DNA of 64,000 nucleotides from Elusimicrobiota bacterium (GTDB lineage: Bacteria; Elusimicrobiota; Elusimicrobia; UBA1565; UBA9628), in contig DAIDHS010000011.1 of the NCBI GenBank assembly GCA_027451985.1, positions 1 to 64,000 of the forward strand, in the 5' to 3' direction. Below, piece by piece: positions 35,121 through 44,591 of the stretch. The position numbers were made by a program, and so were the translations under genes. Numbering within the stretch: the stretch's first letter is position 1; each line of letters starts with the position of its first letter. Below the pieces are notes generated by a model. The model saw only the letters and a program-made list of their open reading frames with translations, did not search any database and was not told where the DNA came from.

Positions 35121-36088
35121 TCCTCGGTCTCCCGCAGCTGTTCGTAGAGCCGGCGCGCTTTGTCGCTCAGAGGTTCCGGAATGTCGATGCGCGCCACGGC
35201 GTAGAGGTCGCCCCGCGCGCCGCCGCCTTTGGCCAGCCCCTTCCCGGGCACGCGAAAGGTGCGCCCGGAGTGCGTGCCGGCGGGGATGCGGATGCGCACG
35301 GGACCTTCAAGCGTCGCGATGCCCGCCTCGCCGCCCAAAGCCGCGGTCGAGGGTGACAAGGTGAGCGCCGTCTCGACGTCGCTGCCCGAGACCTTAAAGC
35401 GCGGGTGAGGCAGGAGCTTGACGCGCAGGAACAAGTCTCCTGCCTCCCGCGAGCCTTGGCCCGGCGAACCCTGGCCGCGCAGGCGCAGCTTCACGCCGTC
35501 GCCCACATGCTTGGGGAGGTGCGCGGTGATGGAACGCTGGCGCTGGAGTTCCCCCACGCCGCCGCAGGACGGGCAAAAACCGCGGCCGCGCCGCCCCGCG
35601 CCGCCGCAGGCGGGGCAGACTTCCGGCACGGCGATGGAAATCCTTTTGTCGCCGCCCGCAAAGGCGTCTTCGAGCGTCAACGGCAGTTCGGCCTCGATGT
35701 CCCGCCCAGTCTCGGGTTCGGTGGCGTAGGCGTCGGAGACGCCAAAGCCTCTGCGCCCCGCGCCGCCGAAAAGCTCCTCGAAAAAATCGCTGAATCCAGA
35801 GAAGGATTCGGCGCCGCGGCGCGGGCTTGGCTCCGGGCCGGGCCGCTGATGATGCGCGCTTTCCCAGCCGGGCCCGATTTGATCGTATTTGGCGCGTTTC
35901 TCCGGGTCGGAGAGCACCTCGTAGGCCTCGTTGATTTCCTTGAACTTCTCCCCGGCCTTGGCCTTGTGGGCCTCGCCGTGAAGGTCGGGATGGTGCTCCT
36001 TGGCCAAGCGGCGGTAGGCGCGCTTGATCTCATCGGCCGAGGCGTTCTTCTTGACGCCCAAAACCGCGTAGTAGTCCTTGTAATCCAT
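35117..36088 (-). CDS. DnaJ-family co-chaperone with reduced zinc site
   Basis: [38 protein letters not shown] domain with [11 protein letters not shown] and CPSCGGVG only. Confidence 0.92.
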   Translation of the reverse strand: MDYKDYYAVLGVKKNASADEIKRAYRRLAKEHHPDLHGEAHKAKAGEKFKEINEAYEVLSDPEKRAKYDQIGPGWESAHHQRPGPEPSPRRGAESFSGFSDFFEELFGGAGRRGFGVSDAYATEPETGRDIEAELPLTLEDAFAGGDKRISIAVPEVCPACGGAGRRGRGFCPSCGGVGELQRQRSITAHLPKHVGDGVKLRLRGQGSPGQGSREAGDLFLRVKLLPHPRFKVSGSDVETALTLSPSTAALGGEAGIATLEGPVRIRIPAGTHSGRTFRVPGKGLAKGGGARGDLYAVARIDIPEPLSDKARRLYEQLRETEE

Positions 36089-36220
36089 GGCGCTGCGTTT
36101 GTCCCGCCTTTATTTTAGCAAGCAACGAAGCCTCCTGGCGCAAGCGCAGTACGGCCTGGACAGGTTTCCTGCGCTGCCCGTCCAGGCCGATCCTTAATTC
36201 CGCGCGCCTTCCTCGGCCGC

Positions 36221-36685
36221 CTATTCCACCTTGACGCTGATGCCGCGGCTCTTGGACGGCTCGGGCTTTGGCAAGGTCACCGTTAGCATGCCGTCCGCGT
36301 GGACGGCTTTGATCTGCTCGGGATGAATGTTCTCGGGCAGCAGGAACGACCGTTGAAAATACCCGTATTGCGTTTCGTGGCGCAGGCAGGTTTTGGTCTC
36401 CTCCTTCCTCTCCTGCTTGCGTTCGCCGGAGATGATGAGCGCACCGTTCTCAACGGATATCTTCACGTCTTCCTTTTTTACACCCGGTAGGGACGCCGTT
36501 ACGATATAGTTCTTGGCGTCCTGGTGGATGTCCACGCGCGGCGTCCAGGTCTTTGGCATGGGCATCGCGCGAACCATCGGAACTGTGGAGAAAAAGCTCT
36601 CCATCATGTCCGACAAAGTCGGGAAATCCCGAAAGGGATCCCACGTCTCGCGGCTTTCTCGCGTCTCCAACTCTTTCGTCGCCAT
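36221..36685 (-). CDS. Hsp20/alpha-crystallin small heat shock protein
   Basis: TPRVDIHQDAKNYIVTASLPGVKKEDVKISVENGALIISGERKQERKEE...FQRSFLLPENIHPEQIKAVHADGMLTVTLPK; start trimmed from 36841. Confidence 0.95.
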   Translation of the reverse strand: MATKELETRESRETWDPFRDFPTLSDMMESFFSTVPMVRAMPMPKTWTPRVDIHQDAKNYIVTASLPGVKKEDVKISVENGALIISGERKQERKEETKTCLRHETQYGYFQRSFLLPENIHPEQIKAVHADGMLTVTLPKPEPSKSRGISVKVE

Positions 36686-36795
36686 AGTGACTCGCACCTC
36701 CTGTGCATCTTGGAATCTCGCAACGCTTGTTCCTACCCGGACCGATGCGCGCGATCCGGGGCCGGACGATCCGTTGCGATAGTGTGGGGTGAAGG

Positions 36796-36967
36796 CGCCG
36801 CCGGAACTCCGCAGCGCAGAGAGTTCCCGCTCCGCAAACAAAAGCGGGTGGGCGTCGGGTCCGTCTCGGACCTGAGGCGTGGTGGCGGAACCGGCCAGCC
36901 TTCAGCGCGGCGAGAGCCGCGCGAAGGGCGCGGGCGGAGGGTTTAGACTCTCCGCCCGCCGATTTTT
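36796..36967 (+). ncRNA. Candidate structured RNA: junction of three hairpins, GAGA-tetraloop hairpin, terminator
   Basis: Closing stem 36796-36802/36881-36887; hairpins 36804-36809/36821-36826, 36827-36831/36843-36847, 36858-36863/36867-36872, 36905-36911/36916-36922; terminator 36930-36939/36950-36959 then ATTTTT. Confidence 0.4.
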
Positions 36968-37018
36968 AAGGAGACGGGAAAGGAATTTGGGGCTTGCGGA
37001 TCAAGATCGGCCGCTGAA

Positions 37019-37411
37019 CTACATCTTGACCTTGAAGCGGCGGGGCGCGGAAATGGCGAACTTGCCGTTTTTCTTTTCCGCGCGGGCGGTCACCACGTGG
37101 GCGCCCGGCTTATACCCCTGCCAGTCGAACCACCAGAGGCCCAGAGACTCCCGGCAGGCCAGCCAGTCGCCGCCGTTGATGGAAACCTCCACCTTGGCGG
37201 TCTCGGGCGTGGCGACGCTGATGCGGTATGTGTAATAAGGGAAGAGCACGACTTCCGCGTCCTGGGGATAATCAACGCGGACTTCATCCGGCATTTTTCG
37301 GGCCGCAGTTCGCGCGCGCCCCGCTTTTTTTGCGGTTTTCACGGCCGCGACGGATCCTTCGCCGTTGCCGGCGGACGCCGCGCGTCGCGCTCCTTTCTTC
37401 ATCATGTCCAT
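37019..37411 (-). CDS. Small protein with Ig/CBM-like beta-sandwich
   Basis: VATPETAKVEVSINGGDWLACRESLGLWWFDWQGYKPGAHVVTARAEKKNGK; start trimmed. Confidence 0.55.
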   Translation of the reverse strand: MDMMKKGARRAASAGNGEGSVAAVKTAKKAGRARTAARKMPDEVRVDYPQDAEVVLFPYYTYRISVATPETAKVEVSINGGDWLACRESLGLWWFDWQGYKPGAHVVTARAEKKNGKFAISAPRRFKVKM

Positions 37412-37455
37412 GTCCTCCGTAATTGTCGCAACAAAATGTCCCACAAATTCGAGGG

Positions 37456-38523
37456 CTAGGCGATATTCCCCCACTCGAAAAGACCCAGGCGATCCTGCGG
37501 CCGTTGGAACGCCGCCGCGGAAAGCTGGGGCCAAGGCGCGTCCAAGCCCGAACGACGGCGGCTCAGCGTGAAGAGCGAGCTGATTTCCTCGGCCAGCGTC
37601 CCTTCGCCGCTCATGCGTCGGCCAAAGCGCGGATCCTGGAGTTGCCCTCCATGCAGAGCGCGGATTTGGCCGAGCACCTTGTCCTTGCGCTCGGGGAAGT
37701 GGCGCAGGAGCCAGTCCTCGAAGACGGCGGCGACCGCGCCCGGCAGGTGCGCTAAAATGTAGCCCGCGTGGCGCGCTCCAGCTTTGGCTGCGGCTTGCAA
37801 AATCGCCGGTATCTCATGGTCGTTTAAGCCCGGGATCACGGGAGCGACGTTGACGCCCACGGGCACGCCGGCTTGGGATAAAATCCGCACGGCCTCAAGA
37901 CGTTTTTCCGGGGTCGAAGCCCGCGGCTCCAAAAGGCGCGCCAGCCTGGCGTCGAGCGTGGTAATCGAAAGGCACGCGGTCGCGGCCTGGGCGCGCGCGA
38001 GTTCCGAAAGCACGTCCGCGTCGCGCGCGATGAGACGGTTTTTGGAGATGACCGAAACGGGGTTCTTGAATTCGTTCAAGACTTCCAGGCAGCGCCTGGT
38101 AATCTCCAGCTTGCGCTCCACGGGCTGGTAGGGGTCGGTTACGCCGCTTAAGGACAGCGTTTGCGGCCGCCAGCGAGGCGACGAGAGTTCCTTGCGCAAA
38201 AGTTCGGGCGCATCCTTCTTGACTATGATGCGGCTCTCGAAATCCAGCCCCGCCGAAAAGCCCAGATATTCGTGGAAAGGCCGGGCGTAGCAGTACGCGC
38301 AGCCGTGCTCGCAGCCGCGGTAGGGATTGAGCCCCGCGGAGAAGGGTACGTCCGGGCTGTCGTTCATTGAGATGACGCTGCGCGATGAGTCCGCGAAAAA
38401 CTGGGTTTTCGGGCTTGAACCCTCTTCGTTAAAATCCGCGTCGCGTTCGATCTCAATTCTATCGAAGCGGTTGGCAGGATTGACGGAGGCGCCGCGCCCG
38501 CGCAAGGACTCTTGGTTTTTCAT
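37456..38523 (-). CDS. PA0069/Rv2578c-like radical SAM protein
   Basis: NPYRGCEHGCAYCYARPFHEYLGFSAGLDFESRIIVKKDAPELLRKEL. Confidence 0.92.
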   Translation of the reverse strand: MKNQESLRGRGASVNPANRFDRIEIERDADFNEEGSSPKTQFFADSSRSVISMNDSPDVPFSAGLNPYRGCEHGCAYCYARPFHEYLGFSAGLDFESRIIVKKDAPELLRKELSSPRWRPQTLSLSGVTDPYQPVERKLEITRRCLEVLNEFKNPVSVISKNRLIARDADVLSELARAQAATACLSITTLDARLARLLEPRASTPEKRLEAVRILSQAGVPVGVNVAPVIPGLNDHEIPAILQAAAKAGARHAGYILAHLPGAVAAVFEDWLLRHFPERKDKVLGQIRALHGGQLQDPRFGRRMSGEGTLAEEISSLFTLSRRRSGLDAPWPQLSAAAFQRPQDRLGLFEWGNIA

Positions 38524-38605
38524 GGCCGTGAGGGCATTTTATAAAAAGCCGGCCTCATCCGTTTGGGATCGCCGCTGCGGCCTGTTTGTTGCGGAACGAA
38601 AAGAT

Positions 38606-39472
38606 ATGAACATCCCGCACATTCCCCCTAAAAAGGTTCTCGTGCCTTTTGATTTCTCCACGGCCAGCCTCAATGCCTGGGACATGGCGCGCTCGCTTTC
38701 AGGCTCTTTGGGAGCGTCTTTGGAGGCGCTTTACGTCTACGAAATTCCCACCTACCCCGACTGCGTTCCGGTCGCCGCGCTTTCCCTGAGCGAGGAACTG
38801 CGGCGCAAACTTGTCGACGACATGCGCCGAGTGCTGGGCCAAGACGCCCGCGTGGAGGTGCGGCAAGGTTTGAGAGCCGAGAGCATCCTCGCCTTCGCGG
38901 TCGAGCGGAAAATCGATTGGATCGCGATGGGAACCCGCGGCCATGCAGGCGTCTCGCGGCTTATGTTCAGTTCCGTCGCGGAAAGCCTGGCGCGGCATTC
39001 GTCTGTGCCCATCCTGACGCTGCGCAAATCCTGGGCTCCAGTTAAGTCCATACTGGCGCCGATCAACTTCGCGCCTTATGCGCTCAAAGGCTTCTTCGCC
39101 GCGGCCGAACTCGCCCAGCGCTTGGGCGCGCGCTTCGACGTTTTGCGCGTAGCCGATGGGCGGCGCTGCGAGCCCGCGGAACGGGAGGTCTTTAACGATT
39201 TGGTCGACGAATTGCCGAAGTATTTTGCGGATAAAAAGCCGCGTTTTTTGTGCGGAACGGGCGAGCCCACGCGGCGCATCGTTTCAGCGGGGGTGGACTA
39301 CGATCTTGTCGTCCTGGTCGCGCACCGCAAGTCCATGTTCAAGGATGTAGCTCTCGGAACCACAGCAGAGCGGGTTTTGCGGCACTCCCTCACGCCCGTT
39401 TTGGCGATCCCCGATGCGGAAGAGCCGGTCACACTGCCGCGGGAGCGGCGACGGGCTTTGTTCTCGGGCTGA
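38606..39472 (+). CDS. Universal stress protein, two tandem UspA domains
   Basis: KKVLVPFDFSTASLNAWDMARSL...DWIAMGTRGHAGVSRLMFSSVAESLARHSSVPILTLR; second domain VKSILAPINF...; start trimmed. Confidence 0.9.
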   Translation: MNIPHIPPKKVLVPFDFSTASLNAWDMARSLSGSLGASLEALYVYEIPTYPDCVPVAALSLSEELRRKLVDDMRRVLGQDARVEVRQGLRAESILAFAVERKIDWIAMGTRGHAGVSRLMFSSVAESLARHSSVPILTLRKSWAPVKSILAPINFAPYALKGFFAAAELAQRLGARFDVLRVADGRRCEPAEREVFNDLVDELPKYFADKKPRFLCGTGEPTRRIVSAGVDYDLVVLVAHRKSMFKDVALGTTAERVLRHSLTPVLAIPDAEEPVTLPRERRRALFSG

Positions 39473-40385
39473 GCCCGGGCAACGCGCTTTGCGCGCCGAT
39501 GGACGAGAGCGTTTCCTGAATGCGCTCAGGCCTCCCCCAGTCCGACCAGTGCACGCCTGAAAGCGGCAGGACTATGCTCCATTCGGCCACGCGCGCCAGA
39601 AGGCCGCTCGAGAAATTAATCGCCGGCATGTCCCGGTAAACCAAATCGACGGCCTCGGGTTCTTCCTCCGTTCCAATCCATGGCCTTAGGGCGTCGAACC
39701 GGGAGATCATCCGCGGGTAAAGGATTTGCGCCATGTCCCAGAGCGCCGCGGCGCGCGCCACCACGATCATGGTATTCCAGAGCCCGCCTTGACGGCGCAA
39801 TTCCCTGGCTTCCTCCGGGGCGGGCTTCTCTCGAAAGCTTCGGACCAGGGAGGCGCGCGAGTCGGGGAGACGCGAACCGGGCGAGATCCAGCCGTAGTCC
39901 GCTTCGCAGTTCGAGGGCGCGGCTGCCAGAAGGATGATTTGTCCGGGTAGGAACTCGGCAAGCCGGAAAGCCTCGTCTAGCGCGTCCTGGAAACGCTCCT
40001 TGGGACGGATGAAGTGGTCCGAAGGCATGACGGCCACGAGCGCCTCGGGGTCTTGCGCCAGAACCGAAGTCAGGGGCAGAAACACGCCCGGCCCGGTATC
40101 GCAGCGTCTGGGCTGAGCGATAATGCGGCCGGGAGCCTTGAGCATCCGGGGCGATTGGAGGAACGGCTGGTGATGCCGGTTGACGACCGTGACGACGCGC
40201 GCGGCCCCGGCGGCCGCGGCCGCGCGATCCCAGGTGTGCTCAAGCATGGTGCGCCTTCCGGTGAAGGAGCAGTACTGCTTGGGGCGGGGCTGGCCCAGCC
40301 AGCCCTGGATGAAGGACTGCATGCGTTCCCCCTCGCCGCCGGCTAGGACGATGGCCCATCGCTGCCCCGTGCCTTCCAAGTTCAT
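39429..40385 (-). CDS. Mannose-1-phosphate guanylyltransferase-like NTP transferase
   Basis: WAIVLAGGEGERMQSFIQGWLGQPRPKQYCSFTGRRTMLEHTWDRA; VAVMPSDHFI. Confidence 0.87.
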   Translation of the reverse strand: MNLEGTGQRWAIVLAGGEGERMQSFIQGWLGQPRPKQYCSFTGRRTMLEHTWDRAAAAAGAARVVTVVNRHHQPFLQSPRMLKAPGRIIAQPRRCDTGPGVFLPLTSVLAQDPEALVAVMPSDHFIRPKERFQDALDEAFRLAEFLPGQIILLAAAPSNCEADYGWISPGSRLPDSRASLVRSFREKPAPEEARELRRQGGLWNTMIVVARAAALWDMAQILYPRMISRFDALRPWIGTEEEPEAVDLVYRDMPAINFSSGLLARVAEWSIVLPLSGVHWSDWGRPERIQETLSSIGAQSALPGLSPRTKPVAAPAAV

Positions 40386-40527
40386 GATTTCTCCCGCCGC
40401 CTTAAATCGATTGACTCCTGTCTGTCACGCAACGATTGCTCCATGTTCGCGAACGATCTTCCGCGTGCGATGGCCGAAGGCCTGGAACAAGCGTTGCGAT
40501 ACAAAATATGCCTCTAGGGAGACGCTT

Positions 40528-41109
40528 ATGCACGAGATCGGGAAGCTCTCTGTTATCGAAGCCATCCACCAGCGCCGCTCGGTGCGCGACTTCACGCCCA
40601 AGGAGGTGGAACGGGAAGCGGTGCGCAAGCTTCTGGAAGCCGCCGTCCGCGCGCCGAGCGCCTCCAACCGTCAGCCGTGGGCTTTCGCCGTCATTCAGGA
40701 CCGCGGCGTGCTGGCCGAATATTCGGCCGAAATCAAGGCGAGTTTTCCCCGTTCCTCGGAGAATGAGCGCTTTGAACTGCAGTACCGCGAGATGCTGGGG
40801 TTTCCAAATTTCAACGTCTTCTACAATGCCGGAACGCTCGTCGTCGTCTACGCGCACGGGCCGGCGCCCGGCCTGCTGGAGGAATGCTGTTTCGCGGCGG
40901 AGAACCTCATGCTGGCGGCCTGCGACTTGGGCTTGGGCACCTGCCCCATCGGCTTCGCGCGGCCGTGGTTCGATCTTCCGGCGACGAAGGCGCAATTGGG
41001 GATTCCAAGCCAGTATGAGGTCGTCCTGCCCATCGTGGTGGGCTATCCGGCGGCGCTGCCACCTGAGACCGAGCGCCGCGATCCGGAAATTCTGGTCTGG
41101 AAGCGCTAG
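40528..41109 (+). CDS. Nitroreductase family protein
   Basis: VIEAIHQRRSVRDFTPKEVEREAVRKLLEAAVRAPSASNRQPWAFAVIQD; start trimmed. Confidence 0.93.
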   Translation: MHEIGKLSVIEAIHQRRSVRDFTPKEVEREAVRKLLEAAVRAPSASNRQPWAFAVIQDRGVLAEYSAEIKASFPRSSENERFELQYREMLGFPNFNVFYNAGTLVVVYAHGPAPGLLEECCFAAENLMLAACDLGLGTCPIGFARPWFDLPATKAQLGIPSQYEVVLPIVVGYPAALPPETERRDPEILVWKR

Positions 41110-41513
41110 GGGTAAACGAAGGCGATGGGCGCGGCGACGTCCGGGTGCAGGCTCTTGTGCACCGGGCAGTGCAGGGCGGCGTGCTCCAGTTTGGCGCGCT
41201 GATCCTGGGGCACGCCCGCTGGAAACGTGACCTGCACGCGCAAGGAGCCGATGCGGCGCGTGGGAGAGGACACCATCTCCTTTTCCACCTCGGCGCGCGC
41301 GCCCTTGAGTGACACGCCGTTTCTCTCGGCCACGATGGCCATGGTCGTCAGGACACAGCTGGCCAGGGCCGCGCCGACCAAATCCGTAGGAGAGAAGCGC
41401 TCGCCTTTGCCCTGGTTGTCCTTGGGAGCGTCGGTCTCAAGGTTGGAGCTTGAGGGCTCGTGAATAAGTTCGCAGTGCAGCCCGCCCGCGTACACGGCCG
41501 TTGATTTTACCAT
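41106..41513 (-). CDS. OsmC-family peroxiredoxin
   Basis: GERFSPTDLVGAALASCVLTTMAIVAERNGVSLKGARAEVEKEM; ALHCPVHKSL. Confidence 0.92.
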   Translation of the reverse strand: MVKSTAVYAGGLHCELIHEPSSSNLETDAPKDNQGKGERFSPTDLVGAALASCVLTTMAIVAERNGVSLKGARAEVEKEMVSSPTRRIGSLRVQVTFPAGVPQDQRAKLEHAALHCPVHKSLHPDVAAPIAFVYP

Positions 41514-41597
41514 GGCTCCATTGTCACTTTAAACGACCGGCCGCGTCAATTTGCTAGACTAAAATCCGCGTACACATTCGTCGTTTCGGAGGAATTT

Positions 41598-41876
41598 ATG
41601 GCCAAAGCCAAAGCCCGTCACATTCTGGTCAAGACAGAAGCTGAGTGCGAGAAGATTAAGAAGGAGATCGAAGGCGGAGCCGACTTCGCCGAGATGGCCA
41701 AGAAGCACTCCACCTGCCCGTCGAGCCGCCAGGGCGGCAGTCTGGGCGAGTTCGGCCCCGGTATGATGGTCCCCGAATTCGACAAGGTGGTTTTCAGCGC
41801 CGAGGTGGGCAAGGTTCAGGGTCCGGTCAAGACCCAGTTCGGCTACCACCTCATCGAAGTCACCAGCCGGGCTTAA
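41598..41876 (+). CDS. ppiC: PpiC-type parvulin peptidyl-prolyl isomerase
   Basis: MAKAKARHILVKTEAECEKIKKEIEGGADFAEMAKKHSTCPSSRQGGSLGEFGPGMMVPEFDKVVFS. Confidence 0.96.
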   Translation: MAKAKARHILVKTEAECEKIKKEIEGGADFAEMAKKHSTCPSSRQGGSLGEFGPGMMVPEFDKVVFSAEVGKVQGPVKTQFGYHLIEVTSRA

Positions 41877-41901
41877 AGACTTTATTTTTTAAGGAAGCCC
41901 A

Positions 41902-42925
41902 TCAGCCTTCAAGAGCCCGGGCCAGTGCGGCGGCCGCGCGCCGCACGCCCGCCTCGCTGACTTGTTGGTGCATAACGAAGCGAAAGACTCCCGCTTCGGG
42001 CGGAAAAACGCGCACGCCGTCTTTGTTCAGCGTGGCGATGAGTTTTTGAGGCGCTCCGCGCAGGGGCAGCGCCGCGAAGACCATATTGATTTCAGGCTCG
42101 CGCAACACTGAGACGCCGGGGATTTCCCGCAGAAGCCCGGCCAGCAACTTAGCCTTGGCGTGATCGTCTTTGAGCTTCGGACGGATTTCCTTTAAGCCCA
42201 CCAAGCCCGCCGCAGCCAGGACGCCCGCCTGACGCAGGCCGCCGCCCATGCGCTTACGGTTGGCGCGGGCGCGCTCGATGAAGTTCCGGCTCCCCAGGAG
42301 CAGGGAACCCACTGGGGCGCAAAGGCCCTTCGAAAGGCAAAAAGCGATGGAATCGGCTTGGCGCGCCATTGTTCGGGGCGCGACGCCCAGCGCTTCGCAG
42401 GCGTTGAAGAAGCGCGCGCCGTCCATGTGCACGGGAATGCCGTGCGCGCCGGCGATGCGCTTGATTTCGGCGAGAACATTAAGGGGAATGACCGTGCCCG
42501 AACTCGTGGCCTGCTCCACGCACACGAGGCCGGTGCGCGGGTAATGGATGTCGCCCGGTTCGCGCAGGCGCTCCAGGACGTCCTGCGGCAAAAGATGCGG
42601 ACTTCCCGCGCTGGTTGGCCGCAGCTGGACGCGCGAGAGAAGCGCCGCCGCGCCGGCCTCGTGCTGGATCACGTGGCTGTTTTCGGCCAGGATGACTTCG
42701 TTGCCCGAGCGGGCATGCGTTAAAATGGCGCATTGGTTGGCGAACGTTCCCGAAGGCACGAACAGGGCCGCTTCCTTTCCCAAGAGCGGCCGCGGCTCGC
42801 TCAAGTTCGTTGACCGTGGGATCTTCCCGCATCACGTCGTCTCCCACCGCGGCTTGGGCCATGGCGCGGCGCATGGCCGGCGTGGGGACGGTCACCGTGT
42901 CCGATCTGAGGTCAATGAAAGCCAT
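41902..42925 (-). pseudogene. L-threonine aldolase (ltaE/GLY1-like), frameshifted near 42780
   Basis: N-terminus [50 protein letters not shown] in one frame, continuing [18 protein letters not shown]... in another; 1-nt excess in gggaaagg. Confidence 0.85.
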
Positions 42926-42979
42926 AAGGGCGAGAGTTATTATCCAAAATTTATGAAACAAATGTGACCAAAGTCGCTC

Positions 42980-43007
42980 TTGACTCTGCACGTTCCTCTG
43001 ATACACT
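42980..43007 (+). promoter_or_regulatory. Sigma70 promoter TTGACT-16-TACACT for the FecR/giant-protein operon
   Basis: ttgact 42980-42985, 16 nt, tacact 43002-43007; ATG 43026. Confidence 0.65.
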
Positions 43008-43025
43008 TCAGGGACGCCGCAACGC

Positions 43026-44591
43026 ATGAAAACGGATTGCATTCCGGTCCGCTGTTGGCGCAGGCCCGCGACGAGGACGTTCATCGCCGCGGGATTTCTT
43101 GCTTTTTTCTGCTCCTACGCGCGCGCTTCCGCGACCATCTCCGATTATTTCGGCAGCGTGAAAGTGCTCAAAGCGGGAACGCAGAATTGGGTCAGGGTCG
43201 ACCAGGCCCCGGCCGTTTTGGGCGTGGGGGACCAGGTCAGCACGGGATTTTTGTCGCGCGCGACCATCCTCTTCAAGGACGGCTCGAAGGTGGAGTTGAG
43301 CGGTAGTTCGTCCTTCACCCTAGACGAGACCAAGCCCGGGATCTCGCTCATGTCCCTGCTTTTGGGGGTCCTGCACGCCGAGGTGACGCACAATCCCGCG
43401 CGCAGCTTCGAGGTGCGGACCCCTACCACCGTCTGCGCGGTGCGCGGCACGAATTTTAAGATCCGGGTGATGGCCGGGGGCATGACCGTCGTTGACCTCT
43501 ACCGCGGGCTTTTGGCCGTGACCGACCACAAGGGCCAGCAGATTCTCCTGCATCCCAACCAAAGCACGCGCGTGGGATTAAAAGGTCTGCCGCGGCTGGG
43601 CGCCTTGCCGGGGCGGGCCGCCGCGCGCTTGGCTGCGGCGCGCTTCCATGCGAGCATGAAGCGCGAGATGAATTTCGAGATTTCCCGCGGGCAAATCGAG
43701 GCCATGGCCGAGCGGGATCTGAGGCTCGCCGATTACCAGCAGGGCAAGACCTTGATCGACGTCTCGGGCCACGTGGTGCGCGTCGAGCAGTACATCATGC
43801 AGCCCTCTCCCGACCAAATCAAGATGGTGGTTTTGGACAAGCGCCAGAACAGCCTCAACTATTTCTATTACTTGGGGACGTTTAACACGACGCTTCCCCC
43901 CGACATCAGCGTGGCCTTGCGCGAACTGCCGGGTACGCCGGACGCCCCTCCGCAGTACTACCTGACCGGCTACCACTCGGTCTGGTCCAACGGCACCGAT
44001 TCGCTGCAAGAGATCACCAGCGGCGGCCATTTGGTCAACCTTAATAACAACTCGAGCGGCGACACCAGCGAGGCCGTCACCACGTATTTCGATCCGCTGA
44101 CCAACTCCTATAAAACGCTTACCTCAGGTGAAGCGTTCTATTCAACGCTCTTTGACAATGAAGGCCTCTATGTGGACGGAAATTTGAAATCCGGTTGGAG
44201 CGGGAGCGGCATCGAGACGTATCACTCGGGCTACGGCTCCTATAGCCCGACGCTGGCGAGCAACACGGACCCCATCACCGGCGCGGCGCTTTCCACGTCT
44301 TTGCCCGGAGTCACGAGCAGTTCGACTTTCCCCGATCCGGGGCAAGTGCACCAGACGATTTATAATTCCTACACCGATGGAACGTTCCTTAAATTCGACA
44401 ACTACATCATCAACAACCAGGGTCAGGTCGCCTCAAACTCCGCTTTCGGATCCACCTCTGGAACAGAGTTCACGCAGAACATCTTGAACTACAACTTCGA
44501 GCAGGTCATCACGGCTTCGGAGTTCCAGGGGCGCTCAATTGATTTGGTGGTTTCGCCCAAGATTTTCGTGCAAGCTGGTTTGATCCAGTGA
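43026..44591 (+). CDS. FecR-domain secreted protein
   Basis: [74 protein letters not shown]. Confidence 0.85.
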   Translation: MKTDCIPVRCWRRPATRTFIAAGFLAFFCSYARASATISDYFGSVKVLKAGTQNWVRVDQAPAVLGVGDQVSTGFLSRATILFKDGSKVELSGSSSFTLDETKPGISLMSLLLGVLHAEVTHNPARSFEVRTPTTVCAVRGTNFKIRVMAGGMTVVDLYRGLLAVTDHKGQQILLHPNQSTRVGLKGLPRLGALPGRAAARLAAARFHASMKREMNFEISRGQIEAMAERDLRLADYQQGKTLIDVSGHVVRVEQYIMQPSPDQIKMVVLDKRQNSLNYFYYLGTFNTTLPPDISVALRELPGTPDAPPQYYLTGYHSVWSNGTDSLQEITSGGHLVNLNNNSSGDTSEAVTTYFDPLTNSYKTLTSGEAFYSTLFDNEGLYVDGNLKSGWSGSGIETYHSGYGSYSPTLASNTDPITGAALSTSLPGVTSSSTFPDPGQVHQTIYNSYTDGTFLKFDNYIINNQGQVASNSAFGSTSGTEFTQNILNYNFEQVITASEFQGRSIDLVVSPKIFVQAGLIQ

